From contig DASUFI010000331.1 in assembly GCA_036274635.1 (NCBI GenBank), positions 1 through 11,952 of the forward strand: 11,952 nt of DNA, given 5' to 3'. Within the stretch, counting starts at the first letter, position 1. The number at the start of each line of letters is the position of its first letter. The notes under the pieces are model-generated. The model worked only from the letters and a program-made list of their open reading frames with translations. It searched no databases and was not told where the DNA came from. The DNA comes from DASUFI01 sp036274635. GTDB lineage: Bacteria > Planctomycetota > B15-G4. This document shows, piece after piece, positions 1 through 7,193 of the stretch. Both the position numbers and the translations under genes were made by a program.

Positions 1-407
1 CCGGCGGCGCGCGCCAGCGCCTGGAGCTCGGCCTCGTCCGCGGCCGAGCTGGCCGCGTCGACGTCGACGCGCGCGACGTCGCGCCGCGCCTCGCGCACCC
101 CCGCGGGCTCGAAGCGCTGGCTGAGGCCGAAGGACCAGTCGTGGCTGTCCGAGCTCCCGTCCTCGGGATCACGCTGGCCGACGGACAGGTCGAGGCGCGG
201 GTCGGAGGCGAAGGGCAGCTCGGCCTCGGAGAGCAGTCCGGCGGCCTCGTCGACGCGCAGCCGCCCGGCGCGCAGCGACGGCGACTGGTCGCGCACGAGC
301 GCGAGCGTGGCGCGCAGGTCGAGCGTGATGGAGGCGGGCTCGGATTGGGCGGTCGCGGGGCAGCAGGCTGCCGCCAGGACGATCGCCGCGTGAAGCGACG
401 GGCGCAT
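1..407 (-). CDS. TolC/CzcC-type outer-membrane efflux protein, N-terminal part (runs off the left edge)
   Basis: Reading leftwards from the ATG at 407, an uninterrupted frame of 135 codons reaches the window edge, so the C-terminal part is missing. The product begins with a signal peptide (MRPSLHAAIVLAAACCPATA, cleavage near AQS). It continues with the typical start of an outer-membrane efflux protein: a segment like TLDLRATLALVRDQSPSLRA, the 'al..al..nP.l.a' helix, then a helical stretch with a beta-strand turn (LDLSVGQRD, FGLSQRFEPAG). Known TolC/CzcC proteins form the trimeric outer-membrane channel of RND efflux pumps. The small Cys-rich gene 120 nt upstream supports a metal-efflux role, but the pump and adaptor genes would lie outside the window. 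I see no clear Shine-Dalgarno before the ATG. The family call is fairly sure; the metal substrate is inference. Confidence 0.78.
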   Translation of the reverse strand, partial: MRPSLHAAIVLAAACCPATAQSEPASITLDLRATLALVRDQSPSLRAGRLRVDEAAGLLSEAELPFASDPRLDLSVGQRDPEDGSSDSHDWSFGLSQRFEPAGVREARRDVARVDVDAASSAADEAELQALARAA

Positions 408-527
408 GGGAGTGTCTCGCGCGAAGGCCGGCGTCGGGCGCCGGCAGGGGCACGCAGGGCGAAGCGCGCGTCCGGGGAGACGGCGCGCACATGGAGCGCC
501 GGCACGGAGGCCGGCGCGGGAGGGCTG

Positions 528-812
528 TCAGCCCTGAATGGCCCGCGGCGGGTGGAAGATGCGCGTGCCCACGGCCTCCGGGGCGGGGCACAGCTCGCGG
601 AACGCGATGCGCTCGACGACGGTCGGCGCTGGCAGGCTCGGTGCATCCGCCGTGCAGGCCAGGCGGCCCTGACTGCAGCACGGACACAGCATGCAGCCGT
701 CGTCGCCCGTGGTGGCGCAGGTGGCACAGTCCTGGTGCAGTGCCGCGTCGAGGAGGCCCGTGACCTCGCCGACGGTCAGCAGCAGCGTGAGCAGGAGCAG
801 GGCGCGCACCAT
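528..812 (-). CDS. Small secreted Cys-rich protein, likely accessory to a metal-efflux operon
   Basis: This 94-residue protein starts at an ATG preceded by AAGAGGA with a 5-nt spacer. A hydrophobic N-terminus (MVRALLLLTLLLTVGEVTG) looks like a signal peptide. The mature part holds eight cysteines: C29 and C32 (CATC), C40, C43, C45 and C46 (CMLCPCC), C53 and C75. Histidines lie at 26 and 87, and the protein ends in a Pro/Arg motif (IFHPPRA). The Cys spacing suggests metal binding or disulfides. Short exported proteins with a Pro-rich tail often sit just before czcC-like genes, and the next gene on this strand is a TolC-type protein. I do not recognise a named family, so metal sensing, metal chaperoning or pump accessory function is inference. 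Its start lies 53 nt beyond the stop of the PQQ-like gene, so co-transcription with it is possible. Confidence 0.68.
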   Translation of the reverse strand: MVRALLLLTLLLTVGEVTGLLDAALHQDCATCATTGDDGCMLCPCCSQGRLACTADAPSLPAPTVVERIAFRELCPAPEAVGTRIFHPPRAIQG

Positions 813-865
813 GCCGGTCCTCTTACCAGACGGACCGCGGGCCGTCCAAGAGGGGAGGCCGCAGA

Positions 866-2458
866 TCACGGCGTCGTCGCCCGCAGCCCGTTGCTCGCCG
901 CGAAGCCCTTGGGCCCGCCCGCATCCACGATCCACTCCTGCAGCCACAGCTGCGTGCCCGACGGCATGCCCGCGGGCCACGTCCCGGAGAGCACCAGCCG
1001 GCCCTGCGCGTCGGTGGCGAGCGGACCGATCAGCACGTCGGCGCCGGGCACGAGCGTGCCGCCCTTGAAGGGCACGTCGAACTCGGCGGGGCCCGCGAAG
1101 AGGTATGCCGCCGACAGCGGCGCGGCCTCGGCCAGAATCAGCGTCACCGGGCTGCCGGCCTGCAGCGTGCCGGTGCCCGACAGCTCCGGCGTGCCGGCCG
1201 CGCCGGCGAGGCCCTGCTGCACGTCCGTCCACGGCAAGCCGGTGCGGTAGGCGCGCACGTCGGTGCCGGTGCCGGCCACGATGAGCGTGCCGTCCTGCCC
1301 GAGGCAGGGCGCGCCGATGTTCACGTTGGGCAGGTCGAGCGACCACAGCGTCTGCAGGTCGGCGTCGAAGCCGAAGACCTTCCCGCCGCTGCCGCCGCCG
1401 TTGCCGGCGAAGACGTGGCCCGCCGCGTCCACCGCGAGGCGCGGCGTCACGTTACCCGCCGCGGCCTGGATGGTGACGGACGTGGCCGTGACCGCGCCGC
1501 TCAGCGGGTCCAGCCGCTGCAGCACGTTGCCCGCGCCCAGCATGTACGGGCTGCCATCGAGGCCCACCGCGAACTCGCTGCTGGTGGACCACGCCGCCGG
1601 CACGAACCAGTTCTGCAGCAAAGCCACCCCGGTGTCGGTGAACGAGTAGAAGAAGTCCGTGGCGAGGTTGTTCTGCGTGCGCGACAGGTACACTGTGCCG
1701 TCGGGCGCGACGAAGGGCGTGTTCTGCAGCGTGAAGCCGACCATGACCGGGCTCTGGTACTGCAGCACGCCGGTGGCGAGGTCGAAGCGCTTGATCACGT
1801 GCCCGCCCACGGCCGCGTCCGCGGCGTAGACCGCGTCGCCGTGCAGCGCGACGCCGCAGTTGCCCGAGACGGAGCCCAGGCGGTCCGCGCTCCACACCGT
1901 GGCGCCCGTCTCCGCGTCGAAGCGCCGGATCTTCTGGTGCCAGGCCACGATGGGATCGCCGTCGGGCGCGAAGACCACGCCGTCGTAGGCGCCGGCCTTC
2001 TGGCTGTCCGCCGACACCCACACGACCGCGCCTGTCTTCTGGTCCAGCGCATAGAGCTTGCTGGCCACGCTGCCGCCGTTGCCCGAGCGGCTGCAGTAGA
2101 CGAGGCCGTTGCTGCAGCCCGCGATCCACGGCGTCCAGTCGCCGGCGACGTAGGGCGTGTTGAAGGTCCACAGCTCCGCGCCCTTGTCCAGGTCCTGGCA
2201 CACGACGGGCGCCTCGTTGGGCACGCCGGTGGGCACGAAGTCGGTCTGCCGCACCATGAACACGCGGCTGCCGGAGGTGACCGGCTGCCACGCGATGATC
2301 GAGGGCCGGCCGCCCGACCAGGCCAGCGTCTTGGTCACGGGGCCGACCTCGTCGGTCTGGCCGTTGCGCGCGGCGTCGCCGCCGGCGTTGGTCCAGTCGC
2401 CGGCGAGCAGCGGCGGGGCGAGGAGCAGGGCGAGCAGGAGGGCGCGCGGAATGGGCAT
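866..2458 (-). CDS. Secreted PQQ-like (BamB-type) beta-propeller protein with C-terminal FKGGTLVP module
   Basis: The protein has 530 residues. I chose the ATG at 2458 because GAGG sits 7 nt upstream and it gives a clean signal peptide (MPIPRALLLALLLAPPLLAG). An in-frame ATG at 2485 would add a polar leader. Residues about 21-405 contain repeated PQQ-type blades with the pattern 'YALDxxTGxxxW': YALDQKTGAVVW near 136, RFDAETGATVW near 179, RFDLATGVLQY near 224, RLDPLSGAV near 315 and FGFDADLQTLW near 362. Such propellers bind proteins or, in dehydrogenases, PQQ; I see no catalytic residues that would make this an enzyme. Residues about 422-530 form a separate C-terminal module with PFKGGTLVP (463-471), a DAQG turn, WLQEWIVDAGGPKGF and a final ASNGLRATTP. 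Related modules end other proteins in this window. The function is unknown, probably a cell-surface or secreted structural or binding protein. Confidence 0.88.
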   Translation of the reverse strand: MPIPRALLLALLLAPPLLAGDWTNAGGDAARNGQTDEVGPVTKTLAWSGGRPSIIAWQPVTSGSRVFMVRQTDFVPTGVPNEAPVVCQDLDKGAELWTFNTPYVAGDWTPWIAGCSNGLVYCSRSGNGGSVASKLYALDQKTGAVVWVSADSQKAGAYDGVVFAPDGDPIVAWHQKIRRFDAETGATVWSADRLGSVSGNCGVALHGDAVYAADAAVGGHVIKRFDLATGVLQYQSPVMVGFTLQNTPFVAPDGTVYLSRTQNNLATDFFYSFTDTGVALLQNWFVPAAWSTSSEFAVGLDGSPYMLGAGNVLQRLDPLSGAVTATSVTIQAAAGNVTPRLAVDAAGHVFAGNGGGSGGKVFGFDADLQTLWSLDLPNVNIGAPCLGQDGTLIVAGTGTDVRAYRTGLPWTDVQQGLAGAAGTPELSGTGTLQAGSPVTLILAEAAPLSAAYLFAGPAEFDVPFKGGTLVPGADVLIGPLATDAQGRLVLSGTWPAGMPSGTQLWLQEWIVDAGGPKGFAASNGLRATTP

Positions 2459-2465
2459 CTCGGAA

Positions 2466-2469
2466 CCTC
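2466..2469 (-). promoter_or_regulatory. Shine-Dalgarno of the PQQ-like gene
   Basis: On the minus strand the sequence reads CGAGGTTCCGAG directly before the ATG at 2458. GAGG with a 7-nt spacer supports that start over the upstream in-frame ATG at 2485. Confidence 0.6.
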
Positions 2470-2591
2470 GGGCGGGACCGGACATCGTAGTCCATCCTGC
2501 CGGATGCCCCCTGTCCGAGCCCGCGCCTCTCTGGCAGAGTGCGGCGCGGGAATGCCGGCGCCGATGCCGGCCGGCGCACGATCCGATGACC

Positions 2592-2596
2592 GGAGG
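2592..2596 (+). promoter_or_regulatory. Shine-Dalgarno of the first FG-GAP gene
   Basis: GGAGG followed by a 6-nt spacer stands before the ATG at 2603. It fixes this start, although the reading frame stays open far upstream to 1415. Confidence 0.75.
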
Positions 2597-2602
2597 CCCG
2601 TC

Positions 2603-4402
2603 ATGTCGCGACGCATGCTCCTTCCCTTCGCCGTCGTCGGCGCCGCGCTGCTCTCCGCCGCGGCCGGCGCGCAAGTCGGCAACGCGTGGGTGACCTTCTC
2701 CCAGCAGCCCTCGATGCTGGGTCTCGCCCCGCTCGTGCTCAGCGACTCCGACACGCAGGTGGCCTTCCGCACCGGCGACCTCGACCAGGACGGCTGGGAG
2801 GACGTGGTGGCCGTGCGCAAGCAGCAGGCCTCCCAGCTCGGCAAGCGCACCTCGGTCCTGCTGATGAACGAGGGCGGCGTGCTGATCGACAGGACCGCGC
2901 AGTACGCGGCTACGTCGGACGCCGCGGGGGACCAGGGCTTCCTGACGCCGCGGAACACGCGCGAGTGTGCGCTCGGCGACGTGAACGTCGACGGCTGGCT
3001 GGACGTCGTGACGGCCAACACGCTCTCGGACGGCGATCCCAAGACCATCAGCCACCCGGGCGTGTACGTGAACCTGGCGCAGGACGGATCGGGGACCTGG
3101 CAGGGGCTGCGCCTCGAGCACGCGCGCGTGCCGCAGTTGCTGACCGTGGGCGGACTGGCGGTCGCGCCGCGCTTCGCGGACCTCGCGGTGGCCGATGTCA
3201 CGGGCGACGGCGCTCCGGACGCCTACTTCGTCGACTACGACGGCACCGATACGGGCATCGCCGAGCCCTCCGCGTGGGACCTCAACGACCGGCTGCTGGT
3301 GAACGACGGCAACGGTTTCTTCACCGACGGAAGCTCGGCGGCGTTCACGGTGGTGCAGCTCAAGTCGGCCTTCGGCTCCGACGCCCAGGCGATCGACGCG
3401 AACAACGACGGTGCCGTGGACATCGTCAAGTGCACCTCGCTCAGCAACCCGACGGCCGTGCGTCTGCTCTACAACGATCCTGCCAGCATCGGGAACTTCA
3501 CCACCACGGGGGTCTCGGACTTCGGCAGCAGCTCGCCGTATGGCATGGACCTGGGCAACCTGAACAACGACGGCATTCCGGACGTGGCGATCGTCGACGA
3601 CGCCAACGACAAGTTCCGTCTAGGCCAGAGCTTCGACGCCCTGAACAAGATCGTGTGGGGCCCCCTGAAGAGCTACACCTTCGTGACAGGCAGCGACGAC
3701 GGCTTCGGCCTGCACCCCTACCTGCGCGACCTCGATGGGAACGGCTGGAACGACGTGCTCGTCACGGACGTGGACGTCGACCTGCCGGGCTGCCAGCGGC
3801 GCCTGCACATCTATCACAACCTCGGCAGCGTGCCGGGCGAGCTGAACATCGTGCTGCGCGAGGAGGCGGAACTGGCCAGCGGCAGCCAGGGCGCCGGCTG
3901 GAAGGGCGTGGTGGGGATGAGCGCGGCCGACGCCAAGGGCAGCTACGACCTGGCCTTCGCCGACTTCGACCACGACGGCGACCTCGACTTCCTGCTGGCC
4001 ACCTGCCACGGCGCGGAGTTCTTCCGCAACGAGGGTGTGGGCGAGGTCTGTCAGGCGGACCTCGGCTTCGGGAGCCCGGGTGTGCAACTCAGCCTGTGCG
4101 GCGACGACCTCACCCAGCCGGGCAGCCTGGCGACGCTGTCGCTGACGGGTGTGGCGCCGAGCTCGCTGCTGTTCGTCGTGGGCTCGCTCACGTCGGTGCC
4201 CACGCCTTTCAAGGGCGGCACGCTCGTGCCGATCCCGCCGCTCATCCTCCTGCAGGGCAACCTCATCGACGGGGCCGGAGCCTTCTCGACGCCGGTGCCC
4301 GGCGGCGGCGGCACGCCGGTGCACGTCTTCGTGCAATGCGTCACCCTGAGCCTGGGGCACTACCAGCTCAGCAACGCCCTGGATTGCCTCCTCGGCAGCT
4401 GA
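2603..4402 (+). CDS. Secreted FG-GAP/VCBS beta-propeller protein with C-terminal FKGGTLVP module (paralogue 1)
   Basis: This 599-residue protein starts at an ATG with a strong Shine-Dalgarno and a signal peptide (MSRRMLLPFAVVGAALLSAAAGAQ). Seven calcium-loop repeats of the FG-GAP/VCBS type lie at about 58 (GDLDQDGWEDVV), 125 (GDVNVDGWLDVV), 197 (ADVTGDGAPDAY), 264 (DANNDGAVDIV), 317 (GNLNNDGIPDVA), 375 (RDLDGNGWNDVL) and 453 (ADFDHDGDLDFL). This matches a seven-bladed propeller like those of integrin alpha chains. A Cys-flanked linker (C483, C499: VCQADLGFG...LSLCGDDLTQ) leads into a C-terminal module with PFKGGTLVP at 535-543 and a final QLSNALDCLLGS. It is about two-thirds identical by eye, almost without gaps, to the 603-residue protein at the right end of the window. 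The likely role is a secreted or surface Ca-binding adhesion or scaffold protein; the ligand is unknown. The TPR and CRTAC1-type genes follow on the same strand. Confidence 0.92.
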   Translation: MSRRMLLPFAVVGAALLSAAAGAQVGNAWVTFSQQPSMLGLAPLVLSDSDTQVAFRTGDLDQDGWEDVVAVRKQQASQLGKRTSVLLMNEGGVLIDRTAQYAATSDAAGDQGFLTPRNTRECALGDVNVDGWLDVVTANTLSDGDPKTISHPGVYVNLAQDGSGTWQGLRLEHARVPQLLTVGGLAVAPRFADLAVADVTGDGAPDAYFVDYDGTDTGIAEPSAWDLNDRLLVNDGNGFFTDGSSAAFTVVQLKSAFGSDAQAIDANNDGAVDIVKCTSLSNPTAVRLLYNDPASIGNFTTTGVSDFGSSSPYGMDLGNLNNDGIPDVAIVDDANDKFRLGQSFDALNKIVWGPLKSYTFVTGSDDGFGLHPYLRDLDGNGWNDVLVTDVDVDLPGCQRRLHIYHNLGSVPGELNIVLREEAELASGSQGAGWKGVVGMSAADAKGSYDLAFADFDHDGDLDFLLATCHGAEFFRNEGVGEVCQADLGFGSPGVQLSLCGDDLTQPGSLATLSLTGVAPSSLLFVVGSLTSVPTPFKGGTLVPIPPLILLQGNLIDGAGAFSTPVPGGGGTPVHVFVQCVTLSLGHYQLSNALDCLLGS

Positions 4403-4430
4403 GGCTCTGCGGCGCGGCCCGTCGCTCCGG

Positions 4431-4436
4431 TAGCAT
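4431..4436 (+). promoter_or_regulatory. Possible -10 element just before the TPR lipoprotein gene
   Basis: TAGCAT, preceded by CCGG, ends 8 nt before the GTG at 4445, and no Shine-Dalgarno is present in between. If it is a -10 box, transcription would start at or very near the GTG, giving a leaderless message. It matches TATAAT at 4 of 6 positions and has no clear -35 box, so it is tentative. The alternative is read-through from the FG-GAP gene 42 nt upstream. Confidence 0.25.
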
Positions 4437-4444
4437 GCGCGCCC

Positions 4445-5245
4445 GTGCCGGCCGCCTTCTCCACGCTGCTCGACTCCTCGCTACGCGTCGCGCTCGGCGT
4501 TGCGGTGCTCGCGGGCTGCGGCCACGATGCATCCGACGCGCCGCTCACCGCCATGGTGCGCCAGAGCCTCGACGAGCCGCTGCGCCCGGTGCTCGCGCGC
4601 GCCTCCGAGGGCGACGCGGCCCGCGCGCTGGTCGAGGAGTACAGGAAGCAGCCCGGCGCGCTGGCCTACCAGGCCGAGTTCGTGCTGGGCTGCACGTACC
4701 AGCAGGAGAAGAACTACAGCGCCGCGAAGGAGCACTTCGAGCGCGCGCTGCTCCTGGCGCCCAGCTACAGCGCGCCCTGGCACTTCCTCGGCTTCGCCAA
4801 CTACTACCTCGGCGACCTGCCGGGCGCGCACCACGCCTTCGAGGAGCACCTGAAGGCGTCGCCCGACGAGGGCGAGTCGTGGTTCGGGCTGGGCATCACG
4901 GACTTCGACTTGGGGCGCCTGACGGAGGCCGAGCAGGACTTCCGCAACGCCATCCAGCGCAACGACGCGCTGCGCCAGCAGGATCCGCAGCACCGCGCCC
5001 GGGCCCGCGAGGTGAGCAAGGCGCGCGTGCGCCTCGCGGACGTGCTGCTGGCCAAGCCCGACCTCGACGGCGCGCGCAGCCAGCTCGAGCAGGCGGCCCA
5101 GCTGTGGCCCGAGCAGGCGGAGACCTGGTTCAAGCTGAGCCAGGTGCGCGCGCAGCAGGGCGATGCGGCCGGCGCCGCGCAGGCCCAGCAGACCTATCTC
5201 GGCCTCAAGGCGAAGCAGGCCCCGACACGCGGCGAGGGCTCGTGA
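4445..5245 (+). CDS. TPR-repeat lipoprotein
   Basis: This 266-residue protein starts with GTG. The start is chosen because it gives a complete lipoprotein signal peptide with lipobox VLAGC (Cys25); the next internal Met, at 37, would lose it. Five tetratricopeptide repeats are visible at about 73-106 (AYQAEFVLGCTYQQEKNYSA...), 109-141 (PWHFLGFANYYLGDLPGAHH...), 143-175 (ESWFGLGITDFDLGRLTEAE...), 192-224 and 226-258. TPRs form helical protein-binding scaffolds. As a lipoprotein it should be membrane-anchored on the periplasmic side. Its stop overlaps the GTG of the next gene by 4 nt (GTGA), so the two are probably translationally coupled and may work together. Pairs of TPR and CRTAC1/ASPIC-UnbV proteins are common in Planctomycetota and related bacteria. 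The partner and process are unknown. Confidence 0.88.
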   Translation: MPAAFSTLLDSSLRVALGVAVLAGCGHDASDAPLTAMVRQSLDEPLRPVLARASEGDAARALVEEYRKQPGALAYQAEFVLGCTYQQEKNYSAAKEHFERALLLAPSYSAPWHFLGFANYYLGDLPGAHHAFEEHLKASPDEGESWFGLGITDFDLGRLTEAEQDFRNAIQRNDALRQQDPQHRARAREVSKARVRLADVLLAKPDLDGARSQLEQAAQLWPEQAETWFKLSQVRAQQGDAAGAAQAQQTYLGLKAKQAPTRGEGS

Positions 5246-7044
5246 GCGCCAGGCCCGCGTCGAGCACCGGTCCCCACGTGCGACGCGCCGCGGCGCTCGC
5301 CGGCGCGCTGCTCGGCGCGCTGCCGGGCTGCGGCGACTCGCAGCCGTCGGCCTCCCGGCCCGCGCCAGCGGGTGCCACGCCATCGCTCGCTCCGGCCGCC
5401 CTCGGCCGCTTCCACTTCAGCGAGCTGGCCGCCGAGTGCGGCCTGAACATGGTCACCACCAATGGCCGCTCGCCCGCGACGCAGATCCTGGAGGTCAAGG
5501 GCGGGGGCCTCGCGCTCTTCGACCGCGACGACGACGGCGACCTCGACGTCTTCGTGCCCAACGGCGCCACCCTGGAGAGTCCGCTGCACGGCCCCGGCTG
5601 CAGGCTCTTCGACAACGACGGCCCGCAGCGCGCCGCGGACGGCGAGCCCATGCCCCGCTTCCACGACGCCACGGCCGCCGCCGGCCTGCGCTTCGACTGC
5701 TGGGGCATGGGCACGGCCGTCGGCGACGTCGACGCCGACGGCTTCGACGACCTCTTCGTGGCCGCGTGGGGCCCCGACGCCCTGCTGCACAACGACGGCG
5801 GCCGCACGTTCACCGACGTGACCGCCTCCGCCGGCGTCAGCGACACGCGCTGGAGCACGGGCTGCGCCTTCGGCGACGTGGACGGCGACGGCGACCTCGA
5901 CCTCTACGTCGCCACCTACCTGGTCTTCGACCCCGCGCACCCGCCGCCGGGCGACACCTTCAAGGGCGTGCCCGTCTTCGGTGGGCCGTTCGGGCTGCAG
6001 GGCGAGCCCGACATGCTCTACGCCAACCGCGGCGACGGCACCTTCGAGGATGTCAGCGCGGCCTGCGGCATCGACGCGGTGCCGCCCTCGCACGGCCTCG
6101 GCGTGACGATCGTGGACCTCGACCTCGACGGACGGCAGGAGATCTTCGTCGGCAACGACTCGATGGCGGACTTCCTCTTCGACGACGCGCCCGACGCGCA
6201 AGCCACCTCCGGCTGCGCCCGTCCGCTGGCCGACCGCGGCATGGCCTCGGGCCTGGCCGTCAACGGCGACGGGCGCGCGCAGGCCACCATGGGCATCGCC
6301 GTCCTCGACGTCGACGGCGACGGCTGGCCGGACGTGTTCACCACCAACTTCTCCAGCGACACGAACACCCTGCACGTGAACCGCGGCGGGCGCTTCTTCG
6401 AGGACCGCACCTCGGTCTACGGCCTCGGCGCGCCCAGCCGGCCCTACGTGAAGTGGGCCGCGCTGGCCTGCGACTTCGACGCCGACGGCCAGGAGGACCT
6501 GCTCATCTTCGACGGCCACACCTACGCACAGGCCACGCTGGCCAGCATGGACAGCGAGGCCCTCGAGCCCCCGCAGCTCTACGCCCGCGACGGCGCCCGC
6601 TTCGCGCTCGTCACCGACCCCGCCGCCGGCACATGGCTCTCCGAGAAGCACATGGACCGCAGCGCCGCGCTTGGCGACCTCGACGCCGACGGCGATCCCG
6701 ACGTGGTGGTCACCGGCCTCAACGCCCCCGTGCGCGTCCTGATCAATGACGGCACGCACGGCCGCTCGCTCACCGTGGCGCTGCACGACGGGCGGCCCGG
6801 CGCGAAGAACCCGCGTGGCCTCGGCAGCCGCATCGGCGCGACGCTCGGCGGCCGCACCCAGGTCCGCTGGATCCTGAGCGGGACCGCGTACCTCTCGGCC
6901 AGCGAGGCGGCAGCGCACTTCGGCTTCGGGGCCGGCTCCGCGGAGGACACCGTCGATCTGCTGATCACCTGGCCCGACGGCCACGAACAGCGCGTCGCGG
7001 GCGCGAAACCGGGCGCGCGAACGACCGTCGAGCGCGACTCGTAA
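5242..7044 (+). CDS. CRTAC1-type lipoprotein: seven FG-GAP/VCBS repeats plus ASPIC/UnbV domain
   Basis: This 600-residue protein starts with a GTG that overlaps the TPR stop; GAGG lies just upstream. A lipobox (ALPGC, Cys30) marks it as a lipoprotein, followed by a low-complexity Ser/Ala/Pro linker to about 55. Seven Ca-binding loops mark a propeller: DRDDDGDLD (94), GDVDADGFDD (161), GDVDGDGDLD (211), VDLDLDGRQE (291), LDVDGDGWPD (355), CDFDADGQED (410) and GDLDADGDPD (478). Loop four lacks the final Asp (Glu instead). Residues about 525-585 are an ASPIC/UnbV domain (GLGSRIGATLGGRTQVRWI, then HFGFG and DLLITWPDG), the usual end of CRTAC1 family proteins. It lacks the FKGGTLVP module of the FG-GAP paralogues. 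It is probably a surface Ca-binding recognition protein acting with the TPR lipoprotein; the ligand is unknown. Transcription ends at the hairpin at 7125-7169. Confidence 0.93.
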   Translation: MSARPASSTGPHVRRAAALAGALLGALPGCGDSQPSASRPAPAGATPSLAPAALGRFHFSELAAECGLNMVTTNGRSPATQILEVKGGGLALFDRDDDGDLDVFVPNGATLESPLHGPGCRLFDNDGPQRAADGEPMPRFHDATAAAGLRFDCWGMGTAVGDVDADGFDDLFVAAWGPDALLHNDGGRTFTDVTASAGVSDTRWSTGCAFGDVDGDGDLDLYVATYLVFDPAHPPPGDTFKGVPVFGGPFGLQGEPDMLYANRGDGTFEDVSAACGIDAVPPSHGLGVTIVDLDLDGRQEIFVGNDSMADFLFDDAPDAQATSGCARPLADRGMASGLAVNGDGRAQATMGIAVLDVDGDGWPDVFTTNFSSDTNTLHVNRGGRFFEDRTSVYGLGAPSRPYVKWAALACDFDADGQEDLLIFDGHTYAQATLASMDSEALEPPQLYARDGARFALVTDPAAGTWLSEKHMDRSAALGDLDADGDPDVVVTGLNAPVRVLINDGTHGRSLTVALHDGRPGAKNPRGLGSRIGATLGGRTQVRWILSGTAYLSASEAAAHFGFGAGSAEDTVDLLITWPDGHEQRVAGAKPGARTTVERDS

Positions 7045-7117
7045 CGCCCGTCGGGCGCGCGGACTCCTGGAGCGAGCACCGGGACGACCACTCTCCGCGG
7101 CGTCGAAGATGCCGCAG

Positions 7118-7169
7118 AAAACAGCACCGGCGCGCCGAGCCCTTTCGGGCCCGACGCGCCGGTGTTTTT
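7118..7169. terminator. Bidirectional intrinsic terminator
   Basis: A perfect 10-bp stem (7125-7134 with 7155-7164, CACCGGCGCG/CGCGCCGGTG) encloses a smaller GCCC-TTTC-GGGC hairpin. It is followed by TTTTT on the plus strand (7165-7169) and preceded by AAAA (7118-7121), which reads as UUUU on the minus strand. It lies between the convergent CRTAC1-type gene (stop 7044) and the di-heme oxidoreductase gene (stop 7194), so it can end both transcripts. Confidence 0.9.
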
Positions 7170-7193
7170 CGATCGCTACGGCGAGCGTGACGC

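Larger units (their letters stand above)
2459..2602. promoter_or_regulatory. Divergent intergenic region with promoters for the PQQ-like and FG-GAP genes
   Basis: These 144 bp separate two divergent start codons, so both promoters should lie here. On the plus strand, TGGCAGAGT at 2532-2540 includes a weak -10-like hexamer (CAGAGT, 2535-2540). The same TGGCAGA word occurs upstream of the paralogous FG-GAP gene at 9967-9973. CTCTG-G-CAGAG around it is a short palindrome. On the minus strand, TACGAT (4 of 6 matches to TATAAT) lies about 25 nt before the PQQ-like start. No convincing -35 boxes are visible. The region assignment is firm; the individual hexamers are weak. Confidence 0.4.

Noticed and set aside
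427..445. 7-bp inverted repeat with 5-nt loop between the Cys-rich and efflux genes
   Set aside because: No T-run on either strand. Such short GC repeats are expected at this base composition.
141..1250. Long open frame on the plus strand across the efflux, Cys-rich and PQQ-like genes
   Set aside because: Arg/Ala/Gly-rich with no domain or signal peptide. It lies antisense to three better-supported genes and is explained by high GC content.
866..2458. PQQ-dependent dehydrogenase
   Set aside because: It has blade motifs but no visible catalytic Asp/Asn or PQQ-pocket signature and no adjacent cysteine pair, so only a PQQ-like propeller is claimed.
1415..2602. Upstream extension of the first FG-GAP reading frame
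   Set aside because: The frame stays open by chance opposite the PQQ-like gene. The strong Shine-Dalgarno and signal peptide place the start at 2603.
2686..5241. Upstream extension of the CRTAC1-type reading frame
   Set aside because: Low-complexity Arg-rich translation overlapping the FG-GAP and TPR genes. The lipobox and the GTGA overlap put the start at 5242.
5194..6984. Long minus-strand frame antisense to the CRTAC1-type gene
   Set aside because: Its Val/Ala/Gly-rich product mirrors the Asp-rich repeats of the sense strand, with no domain.
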